From Sweltsa coloradensis (Eukaryota; Arthropoda; Insecta; Plecoptera; Chloroperlidae), in assembly GCA_024449915.1 (NCBI GenBank), contig JAMZAV010004584.1, positions 55,543 through 119,542 of the forward strand: a stretch of DNA of 64,000 nucleotides, written 5' to 3'. Made by a program: the position numbers and the translations under genes. Position 1 is the first letter of the stretch. Each line of letters begins with the position of its first letter. Below the pieces are notes generated by a model. The model was given only the letters and a program-made list of their open reading frames with translations, did not search any database and had not been told where the DNA came from. Of this stretch, positions 22,240 through 32,260 are shown piece after piece.

Positions 22240-22600
22240 AAATTTACCCCCGTGGGCGTATTAAGCAATTATCAAAAATATCCCGGGGAAAACAACGGTT
22301 GTTATCCGGCTTTCCGGGGGAAAAAAATAAATGATGCTAATTTTCCCAAGGAATGTTTTTATGGAAATATAATGCGGGGTAATTCAATTTAATCCTGTTT
22401 TATTCAAAGACGAAAAAAAGAAACACCGTATGGAAAAACGCCGTGGTAAAAAATACAACAATACATTTGAAGAAACTGAAATACAACAGCTTTAAAAACT
22501 GCCTATTAAAGTAATATAAAAAATATAATTTTCAAAAAAAAAGCCAAAAAAACTTAGATGATCGTGGCCAAACATTTATTTTTTTCTTTTTTTTCATTTA
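22240..22600. repeat. Degraded second copy of 15,450-15,850
   Basis: Shares, in order, cagctattatcgga/caattatcaaaaat, a tcccgg block, atgatgctaat, gtaatataatgcg, aatacaacaatacattt, caacagcttt and ctgcctatta. It therefore spans the right end of the hAT element and the adjacent BEL 3' region. Confidence 0.7.
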
Positions 22601-22705
22601 AAAAAACAATTAAACCCTTTGAACAAACCATTAACTTTTAATATCAAGTAGCGCAAGGGGAAATTTACCGGTTAAAGCGCCCGGGTTTTCTCACTTCGTT
22701 TTTCC
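22600..22705 (+). repeat. LINE 3' end copy, noisy
   Basis: ttaatatcaagtagcgcaag, accggttaaagcgcccgg and ttctcacttcg match the family end with substitutions. Confidence 0.5.
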
Positions 22706-22854
22706 CGTTTTTTCTTTGATTCCCTCAAAACTCATCTGGAGTTTCCCCATTTCCAAAAAACCCCTCGGGACTCGCCAGGGGCTGCCGATTCACATTTAAA
22801 TTTTTTTAAATATTTTTGTCTGGTTTTGAAAAATTTCTTCTTTTTTTCCAAAAT

Positions 22855-23285
22855 TTTCCCCCGTCGGGGCCCCGGGGGTAAAAATGGGCCCCAAAGCAGG
22901 CTCTGCTAATCGAAAACGGGGGAAATTTTTGGGCCTAATTCAAACTAGAAAAGGAATTTTTAATTTTACCCCCAAAAATTAAAACGCGGGGCCCTGGCAA
23001 TCGCCGCGGGGCCCCCTTTCCCCCACACCTTGACGATAACCTCGACGAGACGACGACAACAACAACACCCCGAAGGGACAAAGAGGGACCATGACAATGA
23101 CAAAAAAAACATGATAAATACGATAAACGCCCACAATGTGGGGAACCCCTTCTTTTCGACCCCTTTACGGGTGGTGGTTCTGACCGCAGGGGCCCCTTCC
23201 ACTCCATCCCCCTAGGCTAGAGGGGCGCTTTTATGCCAAAAAAGGGTTTTGACGTGCCCTGTTTCCCAAAATAAATATAAAAACA
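22855..23285 (+). mobile_element. SINE-B copy, noisy
   Basis: ccccgtcggggcccc, agcaggctctgctaatcg, the cgacgac stretch, ggttctgaccgcaggg, ccccctaggctagaggggcg and a tail. ORFs in the 22,935-23,215 region are shadows. Confidence 0.6.
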
Positions 23286-23559
23286 AATCCCTCCAATCAA
23301 AGGGTCTCCCTATTCTTGTCTTTTTTCCTTGTTTTTCCTTCCACGGCTTCATTTGATTAGTCCCCAAAACCAATTTCCCGCGCTCAGAAAAACCAGACGT
23401 GAAAGGGTTTCGTTGTTTTGTCCTGCCCTAAAATTTGGGTTTTCAAACTTTTCGGGAAACAAGCGGAAACGTGTCATAGAACGGGGAAGTTGTAATTTAG
23501 GGGTTTTCCCCTTTCTTATGATAAGGGCGAAAAACTATCATATTTTTAATTTTCCCTCC

Positions 23560-23775
23560 ATTTGTTTTTCCATTGCATTTTTATTTATCAAAAAAAAAAC
23601 TTTTTTTTGGGTAAAAAACATCATCTCTATCATATTTGCCCTTTTTCCCCCTTTTAAACTTAGAAAACAATATATAACCACCCAAACACCAAAAACCTTT
23701 TAAATTTAACAAAAAACACATGCTGCGAAATATGCCCTTTTAAGGGTTTTAAGGGGCCCTAGTTTCTCACGAGTC
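23560..23775 (+). repeat. LINE 3' end copy, noisy
   Basis: catcatctctatcat, aaacttagaaaacaat and ccctagtttctcacgagtcgg are recognisable. Confidence 0.5.
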
Positions 23776-23859
23776 GGAAAAAAGATTTTGGCCTTGCAAA
23801 TTTTATGCATGAAGTGCAAACTGAAAACAAACGAGAAAGGGCGTGCAAAGTTTAGTTTG

Positions 23860-24615
23860 AGAAATTGTTTTGCAAAGCAGCTAGTCTCTCAATTCCTCAA
23901 ACCCGGGGGCGTGCGGTCGCAAGTAATTCCGGGGATCACTCTAACTTTTGAACAAAGAGATAGTCATACGTAGCGTGTGAAGGGCTTGATGAGGGAAGGG
24001 CACGGGGGTCGAATCCCCCCACCGGCAATCCCGACCCGAAAGTTTTTCCCCAGGTTTTTTTCAGTAGTTATAATTTCGAAAAGTTGGTAGTTTTTTCCTC
24101 TGTAAAAAGCCCTCGGGCATTCCCTTGTCATAAAGGACATCAATCCAAAAAATTAAACAATCTTTCCTTTACGGGGTATCGGACCCCACGGGAAATGTTT
24201 CCCCCAAATTTAAAGAAGTTGGAAACCTTCTGATCATTTCCTAACACCCTAATAACCTGGTTTTGTCCCCCTCCCCCCGGGCCCTCCTTACTTAAAAAAT
24301 TTTAAATTTACACGGTTTGCGTGAAGTCGCAAGCAATCCCCGGGAAATTACTTCCATTTGAACAGAGCGCCCCTTCTTTTTTTTGGGCTGGTCCGAAATT
24401 TGAAAATTCAGTTGAACCTCAAAGATATCATTTGGGTTTTTTAAGGCCTGAACAGAAAACCTTGCGCACGCAATTAGATCTCTTCCAATCAATGACTAGT
24501 TCTATCATGATAAAGGGGACAAAAAACGTTCTTCATCCTTCGAACCCCCGCAAAATGGAAAGTAAATGGAAAAAGGGTGGCTACTTCCGGCATTTTTGGT
24601 TACTGCTGGGGCATT
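23860..24615 (+). repeat. Noisy copy of 38,900-39,690
   Basis: The two segments match in order: gcgtgcggtcgcaagta, gatcactctaac, agtcatacgtagcgtg, tttcccttgtcat, gacatcaatccaa, aacaccctaataacctg, gtcgcaagcaa, tgaacagagcgcc, ttgcgcacgcaatt and ggctacttccggca. The first part is a tRNA-headed SINE (SINE-D, B-box-like gggtcgaatccccc). The last part is a LINE ORF tail. Confidence 0.75.
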
Positions 24616-24999
24616 TCTTGTTTGACACCTTAAAAGTGTCCGGGAAGGGATCAAGGCACACCCTTTTTGTGAAAAACTTAACCCCCAAAAATAGTCAAAA
24701 ATTAAAATATTTTCTTTTCTTTGGGAAAAATATTTATTTTTTTGCTTTTTATTAAACATCCCACATCACCTTCTTTCTTTTTTTTAACTTATTAAAAAAA
24801 TTAAATTAAATTTCATTTTTTTATTTTAATAAAAATTGTGGATTTCTCACACTGGTAAGGGGGAAAAAGCCCAACACTGTTTGAACCTCGCCATTTTGTA
24901 AATGTTATTTTTTTTATTATTTACAAAAAAATTCACTTATTATTTTTATTATTTTATATTTTTAAAACTTAACAAAACCCCAAAATTTTTTAACTTGTA

Positions 25000-25160
25000 A
25001 AACAGGTTTGGCTAATGCTTTGCCAGTTAAAAAAGGTGTTGTGTAATGTTTTCCGTGCTTGCAAAATTCCCCTTTTTGTCCCTTTTTTTAGTAGGGACAA
25101 CACTAACAGGCGGCGCAAAAGGGCCTAACCGGGTTTTAAGGCCCTAAATTCCCACGGTGT
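25000..25160 (+). repeat. LINE 3' end copy, noisy
   Basis: acactaacaggcggcgcaaa, gcctaaccgg and ccctaaattcccacggtg. Confidence 0.5.
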
Positions 25161-25239
25161 TTGACGTTCACTAACAATGGGATAGTTAAGAAGGGAAAAT
25201 AAGGAGACGGGCTGGACTGGAATGGAACTGGATGCGAGC

Positions 25240-26095
25240 AATCCCAGGAAAATTTAAGATCCACCTCGCCCAAAAATCAGCTAGAAAATAGTGAAGAACG
25301 TTGCCCCCCCCCCAAAAAATTTGAGGCAGCTTGGGGGCCCTCGGGCGTCGTTTAAAATCCCCCTTTTTCCCTTTACGAAACTTCTTGACGACGGGCGGCG
25401 AAAAATTTACAACAAAGAAACTGGGGCAATGATGATTTATAACCGCGAGCAATCCCCCCATAAAGGGGTAAAACCCAAACAAAAAAAAAAAAACGGTTGG
25501 GTTCGGGAAAAAAATTTTACCCGGGGTAAAAAACCCCCCAAAAAAAATTTTCTTTCTAAAAAAAATAAAAAAAAACCTTTCCCTTAAATTTAAAGTTTTT
25601 TTAAAAATTTTTTTTTTCTAAAAAAAAATCCAAAATTTAAAAAGGGCAAGGATTTTTTTAAAAAATGCCCTTTAAAATCCCTTGTTTTCACGGGATGAAT
25701 AGCCCCCCGGTTTTAATTTCCCAAATTTTAAATAAAATCCCTTTGAAAAAATTTTAATCCCTTTGGGTTTAATTTTGGGTTCCTTTTTTTCTTCCGAGAG
25801 AAAACCCCCAAAAACCGAGGCGAGCTTTGGCAGTCGTTTTTCGGAGAGCTCTTATTTACACTTTACGACCTCGCCGAACTTGGATGACCCCCCGAGAACA
25901 CAAACGATGACAAAAGGGCGACGACGACCACGGGGTAAGGGAAACCCCCCTCCCCCTTTTCTCCCTGCCCGTTGCCCAAATTTTGACAAAAAGGGGGGAT
26001 GGGAATTTTTTTCATTTTTTCCCCCCAATTTTTACCCTAATACCCCAACGTTTGACGCGCCCTGAAAAAAGATAATAATAAAAAATAAATTTTTA
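25240..26095 (+). repeat. Fragmented SINE-B-like sequence, very noisy
   Basis: gatccacctcgcccaaaaatc (25,258), gaggcgagctttggcagtcg (25,817), a gatgacaaaagggcgacgac stretch and acgtttgacgcgccctg (26,047) appear in family order with long homopolymer-rich inserts. May be two overlapping partial copies. Confidence 0.45.
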
Positions 26096-26443
26096 AAAAA
26101 ACGTGCCTTATGCCTCCAGAAAAATTGTTTTTTAAAAATTTGTTTAGTTTACAAAAGAAATTCTCTTTTAAACCTGCCCGGGACACATGTGAAACGCCCC
26201 CCTTCAGGATGTGTTTTCCCGGGGGCCTTTTTTTTTCCTGCAAGATATTTTATTTGTATTTGGGCCCTTTTGAATAGATTTGGGCCAAAAGGGATGGGGT
26301 CAACTTAAGGTTTTTTAAAACGGGGTTGGGTTTGGGGATTTAAATTTTATTTTCATTCCTTATGGAAAACCTACGGTAATTTTGATGAGAATATTAAAAA
26401 AAACCCCCATAAAGGGATAAAAGGTGGAGAAGGATCCAAAAAG

Positions 26444-26691
26444 CTTACCTTCAAACAGTGATGGTTGGGTGCTGAGTTTCTTGAATAAAAATTAAAATAA
26501 ATATATAAAAACACAGAAAACACGAACGGTTTTTTGACACGAGGTTTGTTTTACTAAAAATCCTTTTTTTCTTGAATGAACAAGACCCCCGTGTCCGAAA
26601 CGGTTTTCGTGTTTTCTGTGTTTTGTATTTTTTTTTTACTATTTTATTCAAGAAACCCAGCGCCACCATCACTGTTTGAAGGTAAGCTGTT
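26444..26691. repeat. 250-bp palindrome
   Basis: The left arm agcttaccttcaaacagtga ... cagaaaacacgaacgg answers the right arm ccgttt(tcgtgttttctg) ... tcactgtttgaaggtaagct, with a loop near 26,560-26,590. The minus-strand ORF here is a shadow. Confidence 0.8.
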
Positions 26692-26759
26692 TTGGGTCCT
26701 ATCTCACACCCAAAATACTCCAGCCGATTGGGGATTTCTTTCTAAATAACCCATTAAAA

Positions 26760-26990
26760 AACATAAAATTACATAAAAAATAAAAACAAATTTTCTTTAT
26801 TTATTCATTTACTTCAAATAAATCATTTTTATTCTGCTACTAATTTTATCATTTTTTTTTAATATATAAAAAAAGAAAACAATAAAAAAACACAAAACCC
26901 CCTAAAACATTTCATTTTTCTTTTTAAATCACAGGTTTGGGGCCCCCCAAAGACTTAAAAGGTTGACGGTCCCCGGATCTCAACCCTCGT
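26760..26990 (+). repeat. LINE 3' end copy, noisy
   Basis: tttattctgctactaattttatc, aaagaaaacaat and aaatcacagg match the family, but the terminal block is scrambled. Confidence 0.45.
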
Positions 26991-27539
26991 TCTCACTTAA
27001 TCACCCCGACTAGACGCTTAGCCCCCCGGGCCCTGCAGGTCACCTAGATTGGGTTCCCCACAAATAGGGGGGTAACTTCTGTCACGGATCATTCGGGCCT
27101 TGGGGTTTAAATCCCCGCTTACAACTCGTATCTGTATTTTATTTATTTATTTAGTTTTCTATTTGCAACGGATAATGTAGTCCCTAAGCAAAATTTTAAA
27201 GGGGATGGGGGGGTGGAAACCTGGTACCGGGGGAAAAATAGTCTTCTCCCTTTGGAAAAATTTCCAAGGGGGGGCCAAAAGGCCTTCGTCCCCTCCGAAA
27301 GGGGCGGGGTAAGCCTTGAAAATCATATAGGTTCCTTTCTTAACCCGGACTTCCGACAGACGTCGAAATGAACGAAGCCGTTACACTAACTCTCGAACAT
27401 CCATCCCCTCTAAGCAGCGGTTTTTACGTGAGTTTCTGGGCAAAGCGGTCCCCCACTCTACCCTGACCACGCCCCATGTTTCTTAAATTCAGGTTTTTAG
27501 TAGAAAAAAGGTTTTTAAAAGGGCCGCTGCTAAATCGCT
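26991..27539. other. Noisy region, no gene
   Basis: Includes a possible tRNA-like block (ttggggtttaaatcccc at 27,099) followed by (TTTA)n at 27,134. Nothing else is recognised. Confidence 0.35.
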
Positions 27540-27765
27540 AAAACCGTAATAAGTAAACTATTTTTTTGTTCACATTCAAATTTAGTGTTTTTTATCGAAT
27601 AATATTTTTTTTTATTTTTGTTATCAAAAATCATCTTAATAATGAGAGAAACTTTTATAAACATAGAAAAGAATAAAAAATAATAACATACTCGTATTAT
27701 TTAACTTACAATATCAAATGCGGTTCAATATGACCTACCAAGTTGAAGCGCCCTAGCGTCTAACG
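27540..27765 (+). repeat. LINE 3' end copy
   Basis: ttttatcgaataat, caatatcaaatgcggttcaatatgac, aagttgaagcgccctag and taacgtcg. Confidence 0.6.
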
Positions 27766-27789
27766 TCGTTTCCGTTGAATCGAGGTTAC

Positions 27790-28075
27790 TTCCACTCCAG
27801 CGTCTGTAGATGTAAACAAAGAAATTTATGAATCTGTAGACAGCACGAATACTTCACGACCACTTCCACTGATGAAGCCATAGATATTCACATCCCAAAC
27901 CCTTTTCCTGTTGACTCAAGTGAATCTGCTGCAAATCCACTAGTTTCGGACGCAGATAACGTGGGAAAACAGCAACACCAGCCCTTCAGAAGTTGACTCT
28001 TCCAATGAATTCATGGAAGTGGAAAAATGTAAACACCGAGCTCTAAACCCAGTACGCAACCCCCGTTAATGAGAG
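27790..28075 (+). pseudogene. Possible decayed coding fragment, unidentified
   Basis: Three plus-strand frames in succession give stop-free, low-complexity-free peptide: DVNKEIYESVDSTNTSRP, then IDIHIPNPFPVDSSESAANP, then VDSSNEFMEVEKCKHRALNP. This would need two frameshifts. The composition is coding-like (acidic, Ser-rich) but I do not recognise it. It could be part of a retroelement ORF1 or a host gene fragment. Confidence 0.3.
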
Positions 28076-28564
28076 CGTGATCGCACGTCCCCAAAAATTA
28101 ACTAGAGATATAGGTACTAATACTTGATTCAGTGGCAATAAAATGCGACGTAACGGTAGTAGCTAACCAATCAAAAAAGGTTTTAGCAGTAACGGTATCT
28201 ACGACCGAAATAAACAGTCACTAAGTCCCCCCAGTGGAAAATACATTTTTTTTGTAAATCGCGATCCCGTAAAAACATTGTCCGCTGGGCCCCGTGTCCC
28301 ATTCATAATTTTAACAAAATTCCCCCAAAATGTTACCGAAAGAATAAATCAAAAGCAACTAGTAATGTTATGAGTTGAAATTTCTCACCCCTTCACTCTT
28401 GCGGAAACTTAATTGAAATTTTGGCTAATCTCCCAGATAAAAAACAAACAATGAAGACCTAAAACCCCGCAAATTTCACCGCATCAGATCGTACAATCCA
28501 AGGCATGACAATCAAAACAACTAACAAAAGAATCTAAATTTTTTATCTATTCCTCAGCGCCATT

Positions 28565-28930
28565 CCCCGAATTTTTACCTCCGTCGGGGCCCGTTTAGAG
28601 GGGCCCCCAGAGCATGGCTCTGCAAATCGAAAACGCGATTCAAAGAAAAGCCCACCTCGAAAACTCAGCTGGTCGGGGAAAATATAACTTCCCAAAACTA
28701 GAGGAACCTCTGGAAATCGTTCTCGGAAAAACCCTCCCCTTCCCTTAACCCTCACTGACGACAAAGACGAAGACAAACGAACGATGACGATGCAAAACGT
28801 GGCGCCCGGACTTTAAAACCCCCCTTTTCCTCCCCCTACCCTGGCGGTTCTGACCACTGGGACCTCCCCCTTTAAAATCCCTTGCAAATTTGGCGCATTA
28901 TGACCTAACATTGCGCGCCCTTAAACCCAA
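28565..28930 (+). mobile_element. SINE-B copy, noisy
   Basis: ccgtcggggcccg, agagcatggctctgcaaatcg, cccacctcgaaaactcagctgg, actagagg, a gacgac stretch and tggcgcattatgacctaac, then C- and A-runs. The minus ORF at 28,543-28,776 is a shadow. Confidence 0.6.
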
Positions 28931-29149
28931 ATACCCCCCCCCCCCAAAAAAAAAAAAAAAAAATGCTTTGCTCACATTAGTTGCCCGACCCCAAACGCAA
29001 TTTTTAAAAGAACATTTCAGATTATTTTTGAAAAATAAAAATTTATAAAATTTTAAAAAATCTTTTTAAAATATTGTTGAGGGTGGGATATTATTTAAAA
29101 ATACTTTTTAAAATCTTATAAAAGTTTCTCGTTGAGCCACAATATTCCG

Positions 29150-29365
29150 TAATATAATTTTTTTATTTAAAATAATAATTGTAATATATTTCCATATTAT
29201 TATACGAAAAATTTATTTTAGCAAATCTTTCCCATGTAAAATTAACAGTAAAAAATCTTTAATAAACTTGAAGGCAATTTAGTCATAAAACACCCCATAA
29301 GCGCATATAATTTACAATGTACGGCGGTGCAATATGACCTAATGGGTTAAGCCCTAGCTTCCACG
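29150..29365 (+). repeat. LINE 3' end copy
   Basis: AT-rich, then tacggcggtgcaatatgacc, gggttaagccctag and ttccacggtg. Confidence 0.55.
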
Positions 29366-29384
29366 GTGTTGTTTTGGGCTTTGG

Positions 29385-29445
29385 GGGCTATTGGGTTAGC
29401 GGTCTGCATCCGTTGAAGAACCCCGGGGTTCGATTCTCGTCATAG
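29385..29445 (+). repeat. tRNA-derived SINE head
   Basis: GGGTTAGCGGTCTGC (A-box-like) and GGGGTTCGATTCTCGTC (B-box-like), 30 bases apart. It cannot close an acceptor stem. Confidence 0.55.
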
Positions 29446-29517
29446 TAAAAGGGTTTTAAATTTCTGATTTGGATTATGTCTTTCGTATTAGCTTGGAATG
29501 TTTAAAGGTGACTATTA

Positions 29518-29742
29518 AAGCCCTTTGAATAAATAACTACAGTCGTGAAATCAAACGTAAAAAATTTATAAAAGCAGTAGTTTTTTGCTATTTAAAAGAA
29601 AAGACTCTTGGGGGTTAACGACAACCAATTACACATCCAAACTAACAACAATCAAGTTTATCAAACAAAGTGGTACCCTCCAAAAGACAAGTTTATAAAA
29701 ATTTTTATAACATTGGAATCCCTCCTTGAAACATATCCAAAA
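29518..29742. repeat. Direct repeat, left copy (pairs with 30,225-30,452)
   Basis: Shared blocks: cctttgaata(a/t)ataactacagtcg, acacatccaaac, aacaatcaag and cattggaatc/ctttggaaatc. The two copies are 707 bases apart and flank a candidate exon. Confidence 0.7.
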
Positions 29743-29929
29743 CCTTTGTGTCCTTGACGCAAACACAATACAAAATTTTTTGAATTTTAATTTTCCCAAA
29801 GAGATAAATTTTTAAATTGTACGAATCAGTTACTGGTCCTGTCTTTATCGAGCCACTCTCAACGCTCATCTTGACCCTTGAATATTTTAATACTCGTGCT
29901 ATAGCCCAATAAATGCGCTTGTTACTTAC

Positions 29930-30192
29930 CCCCTATTATAAAAATCGCCACAGAGATTGCATGATGGGTTTGTTTTTTTTGTCTTCTGCCTCAAATCCCA
30001 AAGATTTCTCCAAAAAACGTTCTCAAGATTGTCCCGATCGTTGACAGAAGTATAATTTTCTCTCAAATTTTTTCCGTCCAATTGATCAACTTCGGGTAAC
30101 ATAACTTTATAAAACTCTTGTAGAAACATGACAATTTCAAGGGAATCAGTCTCGACCATCTCTGTGATGTCGTTATGGGTCTTAAATTGATT
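29930..30192 (-). CDS. Candidate protein-coding exon, unknown product
   Basis: On the minus strand a pyrimidine-poor but usable acceptor (aatttgcag) precedes 263 bases of open frame ending at a consensus GTAAGT donor. It reads NQFKTHNDITEMVETDSLEI, VMFLQEFYKVMLPEVDQ, NVFWRNLWDLRQKTKK and CNLCGDFYN, which has normal protein composition unlike the surrounding noise. I do not recognise the family. It sits between two direct repeats (29,518-29,742 and 30,225-30,452) in a low-quality region, so it may be a duplicated or captured exon, or part of a retroelement. Confidence 0.35.
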
Positions 30193-30224
30193 CTGCAAAT
30201 TAATTTAAATTTAAATTAAATTGT

Positions 30225-30452
30225 TAAACCCCTTTGAATATATAACTACAGTCGAAAAATCAAACGAAAACCTTTTAAAATCGAAAGTCGTTTTTTTGCT
30301 TTTTTCAAGCCAGACATCTTGGGGTTCCAACGAAAACCAAATACACATCCAAACATAAAAACAATCAAGGTTTCTCAACAAAGTAGGTATCACCCACAAT
30401 TCAAGGTTTTCAAATTTTTATAACTTTGGAAATCACCTCCTTGCAACAACTA
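30225..30452. repeat. Direct repeat, right copy
   Basis: Second copy of the 29,518-29,742 block. The minus-strand ORF of 62 codons here (CIWFSLEPQDVWLEK...) reads across the repeat and may be chance. Confidence 0.7.
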
Positions 30453-30454
30453 AG

Positions 30455-30715
30455 AAGCCGTCCAAGTATCAGCACATAATACATTCTAAGGTTGTTCCAA
30501 TCAGTCTTGTTGTTCGGGTGCGGTCCGCGGGGGGAATCGTCCCCATCTTGATTGATCTCGTATTATGGGGGTTCTCTACTTAAATTCCCGGTCTCTAGTT
30601 GGTCATTGTTCGCTCGTCGTGGTGTGGGGCTTACTGGGGGGCTTGGTCAACTTTAAATCAATATCCCCAACTGAAAATCATTTATGACTGATGGGTCACT
30701 CAAATACTTTTTTTT
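30455..30715 (+). repeat. SINE-A copy (empty site for the SINE-B at 12,139)
   Basis: Contains agcacataatacattctaagg directly joined to ttgttccaatcagtcttgttg, then a cattgttcgctcgtcg block and ccccaactgaaaatca. Confidence 0.65.
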
Positions 30716-30847
30716 AAGGGATAAAAAAATCCCAAATATTTTGCTTATCTGTAGATTTGTTTTAAGAAATAAATATTGAAAACTGAATATTGGGAATGCA
30801 TTTATCCAAAAAAAATAAAAAAGTGTATCATGCACATGTAAGTTTTT

Positions 30848-31300
30848 TGGCCCCGTCTAGGCCGGGGTAGCTTCCCAGAGCATGGCTCATCCAATTGTAA
30901 AAGGCGAACCAAGAGAAAATCACCCCCCAAACATCACTAGAAAAGGGGTAGGTTTTTATTCCTCAAATCTAGAGGCGCATTCTGGCTATCGTCGGGGGGG
31001 AATTTTTCCTTTATCCATTGACTACCACTCTGACGACGACGATAAGAAAACACGGACGACTACCAGACGAAAACACCTCGACGGGGGGGAAACCACCAAA
31101 CCCCCCCCCCCGCGCCGTCCCCATTCTACCCATCCCCCCATCCCCTGTCCTTTGCCCACGGCCCTGTTTTTCCCCTGGCCCCCTTGCTACGGCCACCCCC
31201 CATGCCCTACCCTTGCTCTGGCGGTTCGACCACACGGGCCCTTTCCCCCCGCGTCGCCGTTTAAAGGCTTTTTTGTACCACCTCTGTCCATTTTTTAACG
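30848..31300 (+). mobile_element. SINE-B copy, noisy
   Basis: ccccgtctaggccggggtag, agagcatggctcatccaattg, tctagaggcgcattctggc and a gacgacgac stretch, followed by C-rich sequence. The large proline-rich ORFs here are shadows. Confidence 0.55.
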
Positions 31301-31319
31301 CAATATAATCTCTCCCTAT

Positions 31320-31480
31320 CTATGAAGAACTCTATAAAATGAAAACTCAATTTTTTTTTCTCCTCCCAATAAATTTTTTTAAAAATTTTTTACACATAAT
31401 ACCCATTTTTTTCCATTCCATAAAAAACTTTTGTTTTGCTATAACTATCATCATTTTTTCCCTTTTTTGAAGATGGATAT
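31320..31480 (+). repeat. LINE ORF tail and 3' end copy
   Basis: ctatgaagaactctat matches the LINE ORF tail at 13,600; ttttgttttgctataactatcatc matches its 3' end. Confidence 0.5.
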
Positions 31481-31729
31481 TTTTCATCTGTATCTCGCAT
31501 GTTTTGGTGGGCGCGTACCGTCGGTGCCCGACCACGCCCGCCGGGCGGGTTTTTGTTATCCCCCGGTGCCGGCGCGCCGCCAGGTGGGGCGCTCCCTCCG
31601 TTCGTAGTTCGGGGAACTCACCCGGTCACCGGGGGGGGACGCCTTCGGCGGCAGAAACTGGAACCCCGCCTCAAGGGGTTGGGGTCTCTCTCCTCACCGG
31701 GCGCCCTGTGGGTATATATTATATAATAT

Positions 31730-32260
31730 ATTGTTTGTCTTAAATTTTCGGGAGTATTTATGTTGTAATTGTTTCCGGGACATTCCGCCGCTTGTTTGAG
31801 TTTTCTGCTCAGACCTTTGTCTGTCGCCTGGCACTCGATTTCGCCAGAATCGCATCTGGCATGATCACGAGTCACTCACTATTACGTCTTCCTTCTTCAA
31901 GAACACCACTCGAAAAAACGTCGAGTGCCAGGCGACAGACAAAGGTCTGTAGCGCAAAATCAACAAACGGGGGAATGTCCCGGAGACAATTACAACACAC
32001 ATATATATTTACTACAATTTGAAAATTTAAAAAGTCCCCCCAACCGGGAATCGAACCCCGGATCTCCCGCATTCCAAAAGGGGTCTTTACCACTATATAT
32101 ATTGTTTTTTCTTAAATTTTGGGGGACGTATTTTGTTGTAATTGTCTTCCGGATTCCGCCGCTTGTTTAGTTTGCTGCTACAGACCCTTTTTCTGTCCCT
32201 GGCACTCGACGTTTGCCAAAATCACATCTGGCATGATCACGAGTCACTCACTGTACTCTT
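31730..32260. repeat. Three copies of one SINE-like unit, two direct and one inverted
   Basis: The unit ttaaattttcgggag ... gttgtaattgt ... cagacctttgtctgtcgcc ... tggcactcga ... ggcatgatcacgagtcactcac occurs at 31,741-31,891 and 32,113-32,252. An inverted copy lies between (31,917-32,030) and ends in a tRNA-like head on the minus strand (ATTCCCGG...GGGGTTCGATTCCCGG region, 32,035-32,095). Confidence 0.7.

Noticed and set aside
30211..30399. 62-codon minus ORF as a second exon of the 29,930-30,192 candidate
   Set aside because: It reads through a direct repeat whose other copy has stops in the same frame; no usable donor was seen.
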